From: Halobacteriovorax sp. DA5
GTDB taxonomy: Bacteria; Bdellovibrionota; Bacteriovoracia; Bacteriovoracales; Bacteriovoracaceae
Reading direction: 5' to 3'
NCBI RefSeq assembly: GCF_002903145.1
Contig: NZ_PPDJ01000004.1
Span: forward strand, 1 to 64,000
DNA length: 64,000 nt
Both the position numbers and the translations under genes were made by a program. Within the stretch, counting starts at the first letter, position 1. Each line of letters begins with the position of its first letter. A model generated the notes under the pieces. It did no database searches and was not told where the DNA came from. It was given only the letters and a program-made list of their open reading frames with translations. This document shows positions 18,414-26,004 of the stretch, in pieces.

Positions 18414-18436
18414 GTCAGTAGATTAGGAGTTATATT

Positions 18437-19132
18437 TTGAAAAGTGATAAACTTGCAGTTGTATTAGTTAGTGGTGGTATGGATTCGTTAGTTTGTGCTG
18501 CAATTGCAAATGAGAAACATGAAAACCTTGCGTTTCTTCACCTTAACTACGGACAAAAAACAGAAGAACGTGAATTGGATTGTTTCCAAAAAATCGCTGA
18601 CTTTTACGGAGTCGATAAATCTCTACGTAAAGTAATTGATGTCTCATTTCTAAAGCAGATTGGTGGAAGCTCTCTAACTGATGATGGAATTGATGTAAAA
18701 CAATATAAAGGTGATTCAGAAGAAATCCCTGATAGCTACGTACCTTTTAGAAATACTCACATCATCGCGATGGCCGTTTCTTGGTCTGAAGTTGTTGGTG
18801 CTAAGAATATTTATATTGGTGCAGTTAACGAAGATTCATCAGGTTACCCTGACTGTCGCCCAAGCTACTACGCTGCATATAACGAGCTAATCAAGCAAGG
18901 AACTAAAGATGGTGATATTGAGATCATCACTCCTGTAATTGATATGGCAAAGAATGAGATTGTGCAAAAAGCGGTCGACCTAGGTGCACCACTTAAGTTT
19001 TCTTATTCTTGTTATGCTCGAGGAGATAAAGCTTGCGGAGTTTGTGATTCATGCGCTCTAAGGCTTAGAGGCTTTCAGAAGGCAGGAATTGAAGATCCGA
19101 TTGAGTATGATCAAAGACCAAATTACTTATAA
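18437..19132 (+). CDS. queC: 7-cyano-7-deazaguanine synthase QueC
   Basis: A 231-residue enzyme making preQ0 from 7-carboxy-7-deazaguanine with ATP and ammonia. The PP-loop VSGGMDSLVCAA is at the N-terminus. The zinc-binding cysteines lie at the C-terminus in CYARGDKACGVCDSCALR. The start is TTG 18437 after AGGAG. It lies downstream of the phosphohexomutase and ends at a terminator. With queG at 1.2-2.2 kb it shows the organism makes queuosine. Confidence 0.94.
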   Translation: MKSDKLAVVLVSGGMDSLVCAAIANEKHENLAFLHLNYGQKTEERELDCFQKIADFYGVDKSLRKVIDVSFLKQIGGSSLTDDGIDVKQYKGDSEEIPDSYVPFRNTHIIAMAVSWSEVVGAKNIYIGAVNEDSSGYPDCRPSYYAAYNELIKQGTKDGDIEIITPVIDMAKNEIVQKAVDLGAPLKFSYSCYARGDKACGVCDSCALRLRGFQKAGIEDPIEYDQRPNYL

Positions 19133-19163
19133 AAAAAGGCTCCGATAAGGAGCCTTTTTTATT
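19131..19163. terminator. bidirectional terminator after queC
   Basis: A GGCTCC-GATAA-GGAGCC stem (19138-19154) is flanked by A7 and T6. It serves queC (+) and the convergent small gene/manC unit (-). Confidence 0.87.
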
Positions 19164-19167
19164 TATA

Positions 19168-19371
19168 CTATTCTTGTACTGCTTCTTCTTGAGTTTCTTC
19201 TACAGCAGGCTCTTCAACCTTAACAGCTGGAGCTGTAATAAGACCAGCATCTAGAAGAATTTTAACTTTTTCTTCTTTGTTTACGAACTTTCCATTTGCA
19301 GCTTTAACAGCAAAACGTCCTGATCTTTTTTTAACAATTGTGTACTCGCCTACTTTTTTAACAACTTCCAT
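19168..19371 (-). CDS. small protein with acidic tail, unknown function
   Basis: A 67-residue soluble protein. A basic N-terminal core (KKVGEYTIVKKRSGRFAVK) is followed by GKFVNKEEKVKILLDAGLI and a Glu-rich tail. The start has a strong AGGAGAATTC site. It lies 8 bp downstream of manC and ends at the bidirectional terminator, so it is cotranscribed with manC. No family recognised. Confidence 0.7.
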   Translation of the reverse strand: MEVVKKVGEYTIVKKRSGRFAVKAANGKFVNKEEKVKILLDAGLITAPAVKVEEPAVEETQEEAVQE

Positions 19372-19379
19372 GAATTCTC

Positions 19380-20444
19380 CTATAATAATTCTTTGCGTTT
19401 GTTATCTTTTAAGTGTTGAACAATTTCTTTTACTCGTTGTGAATCATCTTTTGGCACAATCATTACGGCCCTATCATTTGAAACCACAACTAAGTCTTGA
19501 ACATTAATTAAAGAAACATGCTTATTAGGAGCATAAATAATATTTCCTGTCGCATCCTTTAAGAAAGTTCCGTTACTATCAATTATAGTGTTTCCTTCGA
19601 CACGGTCAACTACTTGTTCAAGTGCTTCCCATGATCCAAGGTCATTCCAATCAAACTCAGCTTTTACTAAACTGATTCGGCTTGATTTTTCCATAATGGC
19701 ATAGTCAATCGAATCTTTTGGAATCTTATTATATACTTCTTCAAGCTTGGCCTCCTCGTCAAGAGATGCCTTTAATTCTTCATAGAAAGAAAACATTTCA
19801 GCAGAGTGGGCCGCGAACTCTTCTTTAAAAACACCAAGTGGTGCCATAAACATTCCCGCATTCCAAACATACTTTCCAGTCGATAAATACTCTTTAGCCT
19901 TTTCAAAATTTGGTTTTTCAACAAATTCATCAACCTTAAAGCCATCACCTACAGCTTCACTTGTTTTAATATAGCCATAACCAGTGTGAGGAAAATGTGG
20001 TGGTATTCCGATTGTTGTAATTGTTTGCGTATCACTTGATAGTTTAACGGCCTTATCAAAGCTGGATTTAAAGCCACTCTTATTTAAGATCACATGATCA
20101 GAAGGCATAACTGCAATAATGTCTTCATCTTTTGCCCCAGCTGCCTCAATGGCCGCAAGAGATAAGAGAATACAAGGGGCAGTATTTCGGCCCGCAGGTT
20201 CATAGATTATATGTTCTTCTAAAATTTGATTTTTTGAGCAAGAGATAGCTAGCTCAGCTTGATCACGCGTTGTGATAATAAAGCGATTTTTCAAATCTAC
20301 ACTTTCCTCAAAACGCTCAAGCGTCTGTGCAAGTAAAGTTTCATTTCCAACCAGTGAAAGATACTGTTTTGGTTTTGATTCTGTTGATTCAGGCCAAAGG
20401 CGTGTTCCCTTCCCACCGGCCATAATTAGTGTGTAAATATTCAT
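19380..20444 (-). CDS. manC: mannose-1-phosphate guanylyltransferase
   Basis: A 354-residue nucleotidyltransferase that makes GDP-mannose from mannose-1-phosphate and GTP. It has the N-terminal signature LIMAGGKGTRLWPESTESKPKQ, VMPSDHVI, FVEKPNFEKA and VWNAGMFM. It is the short type without the isomerase domain. Its likely ribosome site (AAGGG) lies in the 3' arm of a perfect 9-bp hairpin directly upstream. GDP-mannose would feed polysaccharide or lipopolysaccharide synthesis. Confidence 0.92.
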   Translation of the reverse strand: MNIYTLIMAGGKGTRLWPESTESKPKQYLSLVGNETLLAQTLERFEESVDLKNRFIITTRDQAELAISCSKNQILEEHIIYEPAGRNTAPCILLSLAAIEAAGAKDEDIIAVMPSDHVILNKSGFKSSFDKAVKLSSDTQTITTIGIPPHFPHTGYGYIKTSEAVGDGFKVDEFVEKPNFEKAKEYLSTGKYVWNAGMFMAPLGVFKEEFAAHSAEMFSFYEELKASLDEEAKLEEVYNKIPKDSIDYAIMEKSSRISLVKAEFDWNDLGSWEALEQVVDRVEGNTIIDSNGTFLKDATGNIIYAPNKHVSLINVQDLVVVSNDRAVMIVPKDDSQRVKEIVQHLKDNKRKELL

Positions 20445-20475
20445 AAAAAAATGCCCTTAATTTGTATAAGGGCAT
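20444..20475 (-). terminator. terminator-like hairpin overlapping the manC leader
   Basis: A perfect 9-bp stem ATGCCCTTA / TAAGGGCAT (20451-20459 with 20467-20475) is followed on the minus strand by T7 running straight into the manC ATG. It can terminate transcription from the SPOR gene upstream, and its distal arm contains the AAGGG that would serve manC translation. Confidence 0.7.
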
Positions 20476-20511
20476 CGTATCATAAAAAATGTAAATGTTC
20501 TAAATGATGAG

Positions 20512-21225
20512 TTAGTCGAATTTTGTAAAGAAATAATCACGCCCTGCAAAAAGAGAAGGATGCTTCTTAACATATTGCTTCGCTTCAATACTTCTCTCAA
20601 ATGCCCCAAGGCTTACGCGAAAACGATTTCCCTTACCAGGTACTTCTTTTTCATTAACAATTGGGCTAAAACCAAGAACTCGAAAACCTTCTGCAAATTC
20701 CTTTGCGTCATCAATTGACTCAAATGAACCAACTACAATTGTGTATTTTCCAGTATATTCATCTGTCTTAGAAGCTGACTCTTGAATAGTCTCACTTTCA
20801 ACTGCTGGTTGCTGAACAGGCTCTACAACCTTCTCTTCTACAACCTCTTGTACTTGCGTATCTTGAACACCAACATCATTGAAATCTTTATTTTCACTTG
20901 AAAACTCATTAACCATCTTCTGCTTTAAAGATTCTTCAATTCTCTTATTTAATTCTTCTTTAGAAACTTTCTTGGTCTCTTTATCTTGAACTATTTCTTT
21001 AACCTTCTCCTCTTCTGGAGATGTTAGCTCAATCTTCTGTTTTTCATCTAATGGCTCAACAATCGCCTTCTCTTCCTTATTGCTAAGGCCAGCTTTTTCA
21101 AAAGCATAATTAGATCCAATCTTTAGGCCAAAGAAGAATGAAGTAATGGCAACCAGGATGACAAAGATGACAACCAATAAGATTTCTTTTTTCTCAAATA
21201 CGTAGAAGTTACTTTTATCGTTCAT
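20512..21225 (-). CDS. SPOR-domain membrane protein
   Basis: A 237-residue protein with a short cytoplasmic N-terminus, one membrane helix (~12-34), an acidic Glu/Lys/Val-rich linker (50-150) and a C-terminal SPOR domain (~157-237; TGKYTIVVGSFESIDDAKEF). SPOR domains bind glycan strands lacking stem peptides at division sites, so a role in septal peptidoglycan is expected. It is a single gene ending at the hairpin upstream of manC. Confidence 0.88.
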   Translation of the reverse strand: MNDKSNFYVFEKKEILLVVIFVILVAITSFFFGLKIGSNYAFEKAGLSNKEEKAIVEPLDEKQKIELTSPEEEKVKEIVQDKETKKVSKEELNKRIEESLKQKMVNEFSSENKDFNDVGVQDTQVQEVVEEKVVEPVQQPAVESETIQESASKTDEYTGKYTIVVGSFESIDDAKEFAEGFRVLGFSPIVNEKEVPGKGNRFRVSLGAFERSIEAKQYVKKHPSLFAGRDYFFTKFD

Positions 21226-21403
21226 AAGGATATTTTAATCTCTCCACAATTATTAGCAACTTGCTGAAAATACTAGGAAAAATAATCCTTTATTTCATAT
21301 GTGAAATATATCCCGACATTCTAACTCAACTTAAAGACTCTGCACTTTTTCTATTTTATAAACCCAAAAATCTTATGAACTAGGTTTAACAGGGAGAAAA
21401 ATT

Positions 21404-21574
21404 ATGAAGAAGATTTTAAAGAATAATAAAGGCCAAGGCGTAATGGAATATATGATCATCACAAGCCTAGTTGGAATTATTTGTATTACTGCTGTTAAAA
21501 CACTCGGAACTAGAGTTCAAAAAAGACTTGAAGACGCATCCGATAAAATCACAAAGAGTATCAAAGTAAATTAA
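21404..21574 (+). CDS. flp: Flp-type pilin
   Basis: A 56-residue prepilin. The short basic leader MKKILKNNKG is followed by QGVMEYMIITSLVGI, giving the Flp-family cleavage after Gly10 with Glu at +5 and Tyr at +6. A hydrophobic helix and a charged C-terminal helix follow. The start has GGGAGAAAAATT. It is the first gene of a reduced Tad-type pilus locus. A prepilin peptidase (TadV/CpaA) is not present in the window. Confidence 0.9.
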   Translation: MKKILKNNKGQGVMEYMIITSLVGIICITAVKTLGTRVQKRLEDASDKITKSIKVN

Positions 21575-21583
21575 TAAACAATC

Positions 21584-21886
21584 ATGAAAATACTATCTTA
21601 CGCTCTTAGCGTTACTCTAATTGTTTTTGTCTTTCTTGTGAGCAGTGCAGTTAGTGAAAAGTATCGTTGCAAAAATAGTATTGTTTTTCAAGCGTATGTA
21701 CATTCATTAATAAAATCACATGATGATAAAAAATCAGTAAAAACATTCTCTTGTAAAAGTCTCCTCTCTCTTGAGTGGTGGCTTGATTCAAAAACACGGA
21801 TTAAGTTTGTAAAAAATAAAAATGGAAAATACCTGAAGTATCGAAGAGAGAAGCATAGCTTAGGATTTTCAAATGGACTTAAATGA
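21584..21886 (+). CDS. small membrane-anchored/exported protein in the Flp locus
   Basis: A 100-residue protein with an N-terminal hydrophobic segment (MKILSYALSVTLIVFVFLVSSAVS) and a basic C-terminal part with two Cys (KYRCKN, FSCKS). It starts 9 bp after the pilin stop and overlaps the next gene by 14 bp. Its role is unknown; position suggests a pilus-assembly function. Confidence 0.65.
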   Translation: MKILSYALSVTLIVFVFLVSSAVSEKYRCKNSIVFQAYVHSLIKSHDDKKSVKTFSCKSLLSLEWWLDSKTRIKFVKNKNGKYLKYRREKHSLGFSNGLK

Positions 21887-22508
21887 AAGAGGAAGTACTT
21901 CCTTAGTCGCTATATTATTTTTTATGGCCTTTATTGCCATCATATTCTCTAATATGGCCCGTTCTTATGAAGAGCTACAAATTATAAAATATTACAATAA
22001 GTCATATATCTGCTCGAAAAAAGTCATTGTTGAATATAAGTCATTTTATAAAAGAATTTCTTATATAAACGTAGGGCTTAAGAGTATCTTTTATGCACAG
22101 TTCTTCCCTTTAGCTGCATGGCTTAAGCCATTCATGAAATATGGAGCAAAAGGCTTGCAGTATATGCAAAGCGCTCTTCGATACTTTCTACGCTTCAAAC
22201 TCTTAACGATAGATGAATGTGAGGCAACAAATATTTTAGCTCTTCTAAGAACAGATCCGCTAGGAAGCAAGCTCTGGAAGATCAGGAGAAGACTCGATAC
22301 ATCTGCAGTCTTTGAAAAGAAATGGAAGGCTTTTATGCCCTTTCACTATACTGGGAGCAACCTATCAGAAAATCATTCTTTCGTGATTACCCTAAAATTC
22401 AAACTAGAAGAGGGAAGACTTTTAGACGATTTCACTCTTTCGTCAAAGCACATGGCACCAAAGGGTATTCAACAATTGAAGGACTATTATGGACTTCAAT
22501 TTTTGTAA
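21873..22508 (+). CDS. TadE/TadG-like pseudopilin candidate
   Basis: A 211-residue protein with an N-terminal membrane helix directly after ERG (RGSTSLVAILFFMAF), the layout of TadE/F/G minor pilins, although the +5 Glu is absent. The rest is a soluble, basic domain with no recognised family. It overlaps the preceding gene by 14 bp and, unusually, shares about 187 bp with the next frame. Confidence 0.6.
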   Translation: MDLNERGSTSLVAILFFMAFIAIIFSNMARSYEELQIIKYYNKSYICSKKVIVEYKSFYKRISYINVGLKSIFYAQFFPLAAWLKPFMKYGAKGLQYMQSALRYFLRFKLLTIDECEATNILALLRTDPLGSKLWKIRRRLDTSAVFEKKWKAFMPFHYTGSNLSENHSFVITLKFKLEEGRLLDDFTLSSKHMAPKGIQQLKDYYGLQFL

Positions 22509-22606
22509 GTACATTAATTCTTATGATTAACCTGGAGATAAAAATTGAAAATTCTAAACAACGAGAAATCCAAAACTTCATCAAAACCTGGAACTCAATC
22601 AAATAA
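22322..22606 (+). CDS. pseudopilin-like protein with a long overlapping leader
   Basis: The convincing part is residues 47-94: KGYSTIEGLLWTSIFVST has a Gly|Tyr cleavage-like site with Glu at +5 and a following hydrophobic helix, as in type IV/TadE pilins. The only ATG in frame (22322) lies 187 bp inside the previous gene and would give a basic leader of ~48 residues. No near-cognate start closer to the pilin motif is visible. The 3' end overlaps the next gene by 62 bp. The start is uncertain. Confidence 0.55.
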   Translation: MEGFYALSLYWEQPIRKSFFRDYPKIQTRRGKTFRRFHSFVKAHGTKGYSTIEGLLWTSIFVSTLILMINLEIKIENSKQREIQNFIKTWNSIK

Positions 22607-23045
22607 TGAGCCAACTTCCTCACCTCTGCTTTTTAACAAAGAAAAAGAAGAGAAGATGAAAAAGGCGCTTTATCTAAGATTCTGGGTTGCGCTAGTTCTA
22701 ACTAATATATTTACATACATTCTTTCAATGCCATCGGTACAGGAAGTTCCAGAAAAGCATATTTCAGTAGCTAAAGATGAAAGACTTCTAAAACTTAAAA
22801 TCAATGAAATGACTAATCTTGTAGGTAGTGAAGAATACGTGTCCCTATATGCAGGCGCAACACACATCACTAATAAGGCAAAGATCGTAAAAAAACTCAA
22901 CGATGAAGAGATACCTATCTATCTCGTAAAAATTTCTATTTCAGATTTGAATAGAATTGCTCCATACAAGACTTTAGAGCTAGATTCCTATCCAGTTACT
23001 GATCTACCTAAATCCAAAGGAGGAGCTTATGAAATTGAAATTTAG
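22545..23045 (+). CDS. single-pass membrane protein in the Flp locus (CpaB-like possible)
   Basis: A 166-residue protein with a polar N-terminus (1-40), one membrane helix (~42-62) and an exported domain. The start is TTG 22545 with GGAGAT at proper distance. The exported part (VSLYAGATHITNKAK... IPIYLVKISISDLNRIAPYKTLEL) is vaguely like the SAF/CpaB part of Tad systems, but I cannot confirm it. It overlaps the next gene by 17 bp. Confidence 0.6.
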   Translation: MKILNNEKSKTSSKPGTQSNNEPTSSPLLFNKEKEEKMKKALYLRFWVALVLTNIFTYILSMPSVQEVPEKHISVAKDERLLKLKINEMTNLVGSEEYVSLYAGATHITNKAKIVKKLNDEEIPIYLVKISISDLNRIAPYKTLELDSYPVTDLPKSKGGAYEIEI

Positions 23046-23319
23046 CCTTATTACAATCCTACTAGTTACAAGTATTCAAGCACGTGAAGTAATTGTTTAT
23101 ACATATGACTCTGAAAAGAACCACATGTTTGAAGTTTTAAACGAGTTAATGGCAAAAAATGGAGTGAAAAAAGAAGACTTCCGATTTATTAAAAAGAAGA
23201 ATCCATGTGAAGACATCTATAAGAGTGCCCTACTTCACGTATGTTTTAAAGGCGAGGAAGCTGAACCATTTATTGTTAGACAAGACAAAAGAGTTCTTCA
23301 GAATACCTTTGGACAATAA
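23029..23319 (+). CDS. small exported protein in the Flp locus
   Basis: A 96-residue protein with signal peptide MKLKFSLITILLVTSIQA and a mature domain with two Cys (NPCEDIY, LHVCFKG). It has a strong GGAGGAGC ribosome site. It is the last gene before a bidirectional terminator. No family recognised. Confidence 0.7.
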   Translation: MKLKFSLITILLVTSIQAREVIVYTYDSEKNHMFEVLNELMAKNGVKKEDFRFIKKKNPCEDIYKSALLHVCFKGEEAEPFIVRQDKRVLQNTFGQ

Positions 23320-23348
23320 AAAAGGGCCAACATCTTGGCCCTCTTTCT
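23318..23348. terminator. bidirectional terminator inside the Flp locus
   Basis: A GGGCCAA-CATC-TTGGCCC stem (23324-23341) is flanked by A6 and TCTTTCT. It ends the first half of the Flp locus and the convergent 41-residue protein gene. Confidence 0.82.
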
Positions 23349-23370
23349 ATATCTGAAAAATAATTAAATA

Positions 23371-23496
23371 TTAATCTAGATGAATTTTAAACTTAGGAGT
23401 AGTTCCCTTGTTTCTGTTATGCGCTTTTCTTTTAGCACCCATTTTTGTTTTTTTAGCATTACGCTTGTTTCTTGTAATACGAGTTCTTGATACCAT
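23371..23496 (-). CDS. 41-residue highly basic protein
   Basis: A short protein MVSRTRITRNKRNAKKTK..., about half Arg/Lys/His/Asn, ending GTTPKFKIHLD. The start at 23496 is fixed by GAGGAGATTTATC; the longer frame to 23613 has no site. It has the composition of a ribosomal or nucleic-acid-binding protein, but I do not match it to a named ribosomal protein. It sits antisense inside the 5' part of the secretin frame, and its start codon shares CATG with a possible secretin start. Confidence 0.65.
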   Translation of the reverse strand: MVSRTRITRNKRNAKKTKMGAKRKAHNRNKGTTPKFKIHLD

Positions 23497-24829
23497 GATA
23501 AATCTCCTCAATATATTTAAATCTAAATTAAAAACAGTTTTCGAGTATAGGTTTTTACTAAGTTTCTTGCCTTTTGTCAAAGTCATTGGCCTAGTATCAG
23601 TCGTAAATTTCAATATTTACGCTACAGGCCTGAAGCAAATTACCCTAGGCATAGGCCAAGTAACTGAAATCTCATTAAACAATGTTTTAAACTACAGTAT
23701 ATCTAATAAAGAAGTTTTATCGAGCAAGTCGCTACAGGCCCAATCAAAACTCATTATTAAAGGTAAAATGCAAGGTCACTCAATTGTCACACTATGGTTA
23801 AACTCTGGCAACAAGAAGACCTTCGAATTCTATGTACTTTCAAAGTCTGGTCAATTTAAGGTGCTCGAAGCTCTAAATAATCTACGTCATTTCGACATCA
23901 ATGGTGAAATCAAGGGAGATAAATTAATTATTACCCAAGATATTACAACACTTGATCAGTACCTAGTCCTACGACCGCTGTTAAGTAAAAATAAGAGTAT
24001 TATCTTCAAAGGTGAACTAAAAGATCAAGTAGCAAAGAAAATCATCGCAGAGATTCATCACCACTTTTTTCAAAACTACTATGACGATATACGCTGCCAA
24101 AAGAACAAGATCGATATTCACTGTTTCACCAACGAAGAGATATTGAAAGATATAAAATTTCTTAAACCACTTCAAAATAAACTTATGGTTAAGTTTTTTC
24201 TATCTCAAAGGTTTGAGAATATTTTGAACCATAAACTAGAAATGAGAATCATCCAAATTGAAAGAATGGACGGAAAAGAAATAAATTTCGGACTAGATCA
24301 AGTTGACGTAGGCCTTGCAGACCTTCTTGACGAAGGAGCTTCAGCACTTGCAAAGAGTCAAAGTATTGTACTTAGAGATACAGATTATAATGTCTCAACA
24401 CTTGCGACACAAAAAATTCTACTTCGTACAAGTAATAAAACAACAGTGCAAATGGGGTCTGATATCCCCTTTACGACAACGACTAATAACAACGGAAATA
24501 ATACACAGTGGAGATTTGCAGGGCTTAAGATTGAGATACTTTTAGAGAAAATAAATAATCGCTATAAAGTGAAATACGCAACGAAACTTACTAGGCCAAT
24601 GGGACAAATGAATGGGGATACGTATATCAATGGGAGTGCACAAGAATCAAGTTTTCTCATTGAAAAGGGAATTCCAATTCAAATGTTTGAAATTGACTTA
24701 ACAACTGATGATAACGCAGGAAGAAGACTTCCTATCCTTGGCCAAGTACCTATTCTAGGAAAGCTCTTTTCATCTTCAACAAAGTTTAAAACATATAAAA
24801 GAATCATTGCAATTGCGAAACTTAAATAG
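23495..24829 (+). CDS. Tad-type secretin (CpaC/RcpA-like)
   Basis: An outer-membrane secretin for the Flp pilus. The C-terminal secretin domain is clear: LEMRIIQIERMDGKEINFG, the antiparallel core, and the lip motif RRLPILGQVPILGKLFSS. The N-terminal half (~60-200) fits the pilus-formation N-domain and BON region. The start is uncertain. ATG 23495 gives 444 residues with a long signal sequence but has no ribosome site and overlaps the start codon of the basic protein. TTG 23567 would give a compact signal (PFVKVIGLVSVVNFNIYATG). cpaF follows after 8 bp. Confidence 0.82.
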   Translation: MINLLNIFKSKLKTVFEYRFLLSFLPFVKVIGLVSVVNFNIYATGLKQITLGIGQVTEISLNNVLNYSISNKEVLSSKSLQAQSKLIIKGKMQGHSIVTLWLNSGNKKTFEFYVLSKSGQFKVLEALNNLRHFDINGEIKGDKLIITQDITTLDQYLVLRPLLSKNKSIIFKGELKDQVAKKIIAEIHHHFFQNYYDDIRCQKNKIDIHCFTNEEILKDIKFLKPLQNKLMVKFFLSQRFENILNHKLEMRIIQIERMDGKEINFGLDQVDVGLADLLDEGASALAKSQSIVLRDTDYNVSTLATQKILLRTSNKTTVQMGSDIPFTTTTNNNGNNTQWRFAGLKIEILLEKINNRYKVKYATKLTRPMGQMNGDTYINGSAQESSFLIEKGIPIQMFEIDLTTDDNAGRRLPILGQVPILGKLFSSSTKFKTYKRIIAIAKLK

Positions 24830-24837
24830 GAAATAAA

Positions 24838-26004
24838 ATGTCACAAATCAATCAGTATTTTTTCAATGAATTTAAAATGCTACTTAGTGAGAAAGCAAAG
24901 AAAACAATTCATCTGAACTTTAAAGAAATTATTCTAGAAACACTCGAAAGAAATAATCTTCAAGAAAGTGACTTAGATAATCTAAACGAAATCAAAGACT
25001 GGTTTAACAAGGTCTATCATCAAAGTTACATTGATGATCTTCTAAAAATGTATGATGCCAATGAGTTTATCATTCACTCTCCTAGTGATATCGAAGTACA
25101 AAAGAAGGATCATCTTAATTTAAAGGTTGAATTTCTAAGTAATGAAGACTTTGTCTTAAGCTTAGTTTTTCTAACTCAAAAACTAGGAATTGATTGGAAC
25201 TTCAATAATCCATTTGCATCATTTAAGAATACTCGATTAGTTGACGGCAATGAGATTGACTTGCGAGTGAGTATCACACATCCATGTCTTTCCCCTAAAG
25301 CACAAGCAAAAGCATTTTTGAGAGTTCATGCAAAAGAGAATTTCAAAATATCCGATTTTTCAAAAGACAAAGAAGCACATGAGATTGTGGAAAAGTTGGT
25401 TAGTGATTATAAGAATATTGTTATTGCGGGCTCTACGGCAAGTGGAAAGACTAGCTTTTTAAGAGTTTGTAAGGCGCTATGCTTTGAAAATGAACATCAC
25501 GTTATTATTGAAGATGTTGCAGAGATTGACGGAGATATTTCCAATTCAACTCACCTCTTATCACATCCTAGTGAGGGAAAGAGTCTAAAAGACTATTGTA
25601 GTTATGCTTTAAGGATGTCTCCAAAGAGAATTCTTCTTGGAGAGATTAGATCAAGTGAGGTAATCCCATTTTTATTAGCAATGAATACTGGGCACAAAGG
25701 TATGATGAGTACAATTCATGCTAACAGTGCAAAGGATACACTACTCAGACTTACTACATTATTTTCAATCTTCTCAGAGAGTAAAAACGGAATTGATTTC
25801 GATCAAATCTTACGACTGATCTGTCAAAGTGTTGATAACGTGATCTTTGTTGAAAATAAAGAAGTAAAAGAAATTATAGAAGTTCACGGTAGTGAAGCAG
25901 ATCGTCCGATTTACTCAACACTTTATTCAAAGGCTAAGAAAATAACTGATCACCAAAGAGGTCTATCCACTCACGAAGATCTTGGCCATCAACTTCTAGC
26001 GTAA
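24838..26004 (+). CDS. cpaF: Tad/Flp pilus assembly ATPase (CpaF/TadA-like)
   Basis: A 388-residue secretion ATPase. The N-terminal domain (1-180) includes RVSITHPCLSPKAQ. The RecA-like core has Walker A AGSTASGKTS (198-205), an Asp/Glu-rich box VIIEDVAEI, Walker B ILLGEIRSSE, and MMSTIHANSAKDTLLR with the His box. It powers pilus assembly with the secretin encoded 8 bp upstream. No TadB/TadC gene follows. The last 71 bp overlap the convergent aspartokinase gene. Confidence 0.9.
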   Translation: MSQINQYFFNEFKMLLSEKAKKTIHLNFKEIILETLERNNLQESDLDNLNEIKDWFNKVYHQSYIDDLLKMYDANEFIIHSPSDIEVQKKDHLNLKVEFLSNEDFVLSLVFLTQKLGIDWNFNNPFASFKNTRLVDGNEIDLRVSITHPCLSPKAQAKAFLRVHAKENFKISDFSKDKEAHEIVEKLVSDYKNIVIAGSTASGKTSFLRVCKALCFENEHHVIIEDVAEIDGDISNSTHLLSHPSEGKSLKDYCSYALRMSPKRILLGEIRSSEVIPFLLAMNTGHKGMMSTIHANSAKDTLLRLTTLFSIFSESKNGIDFDQILRLICQSVDNVIFVENKEVKEIIEVHGSEADRPIYSTLYSKAKKITDHQRGLSTHEDLGHQLLA

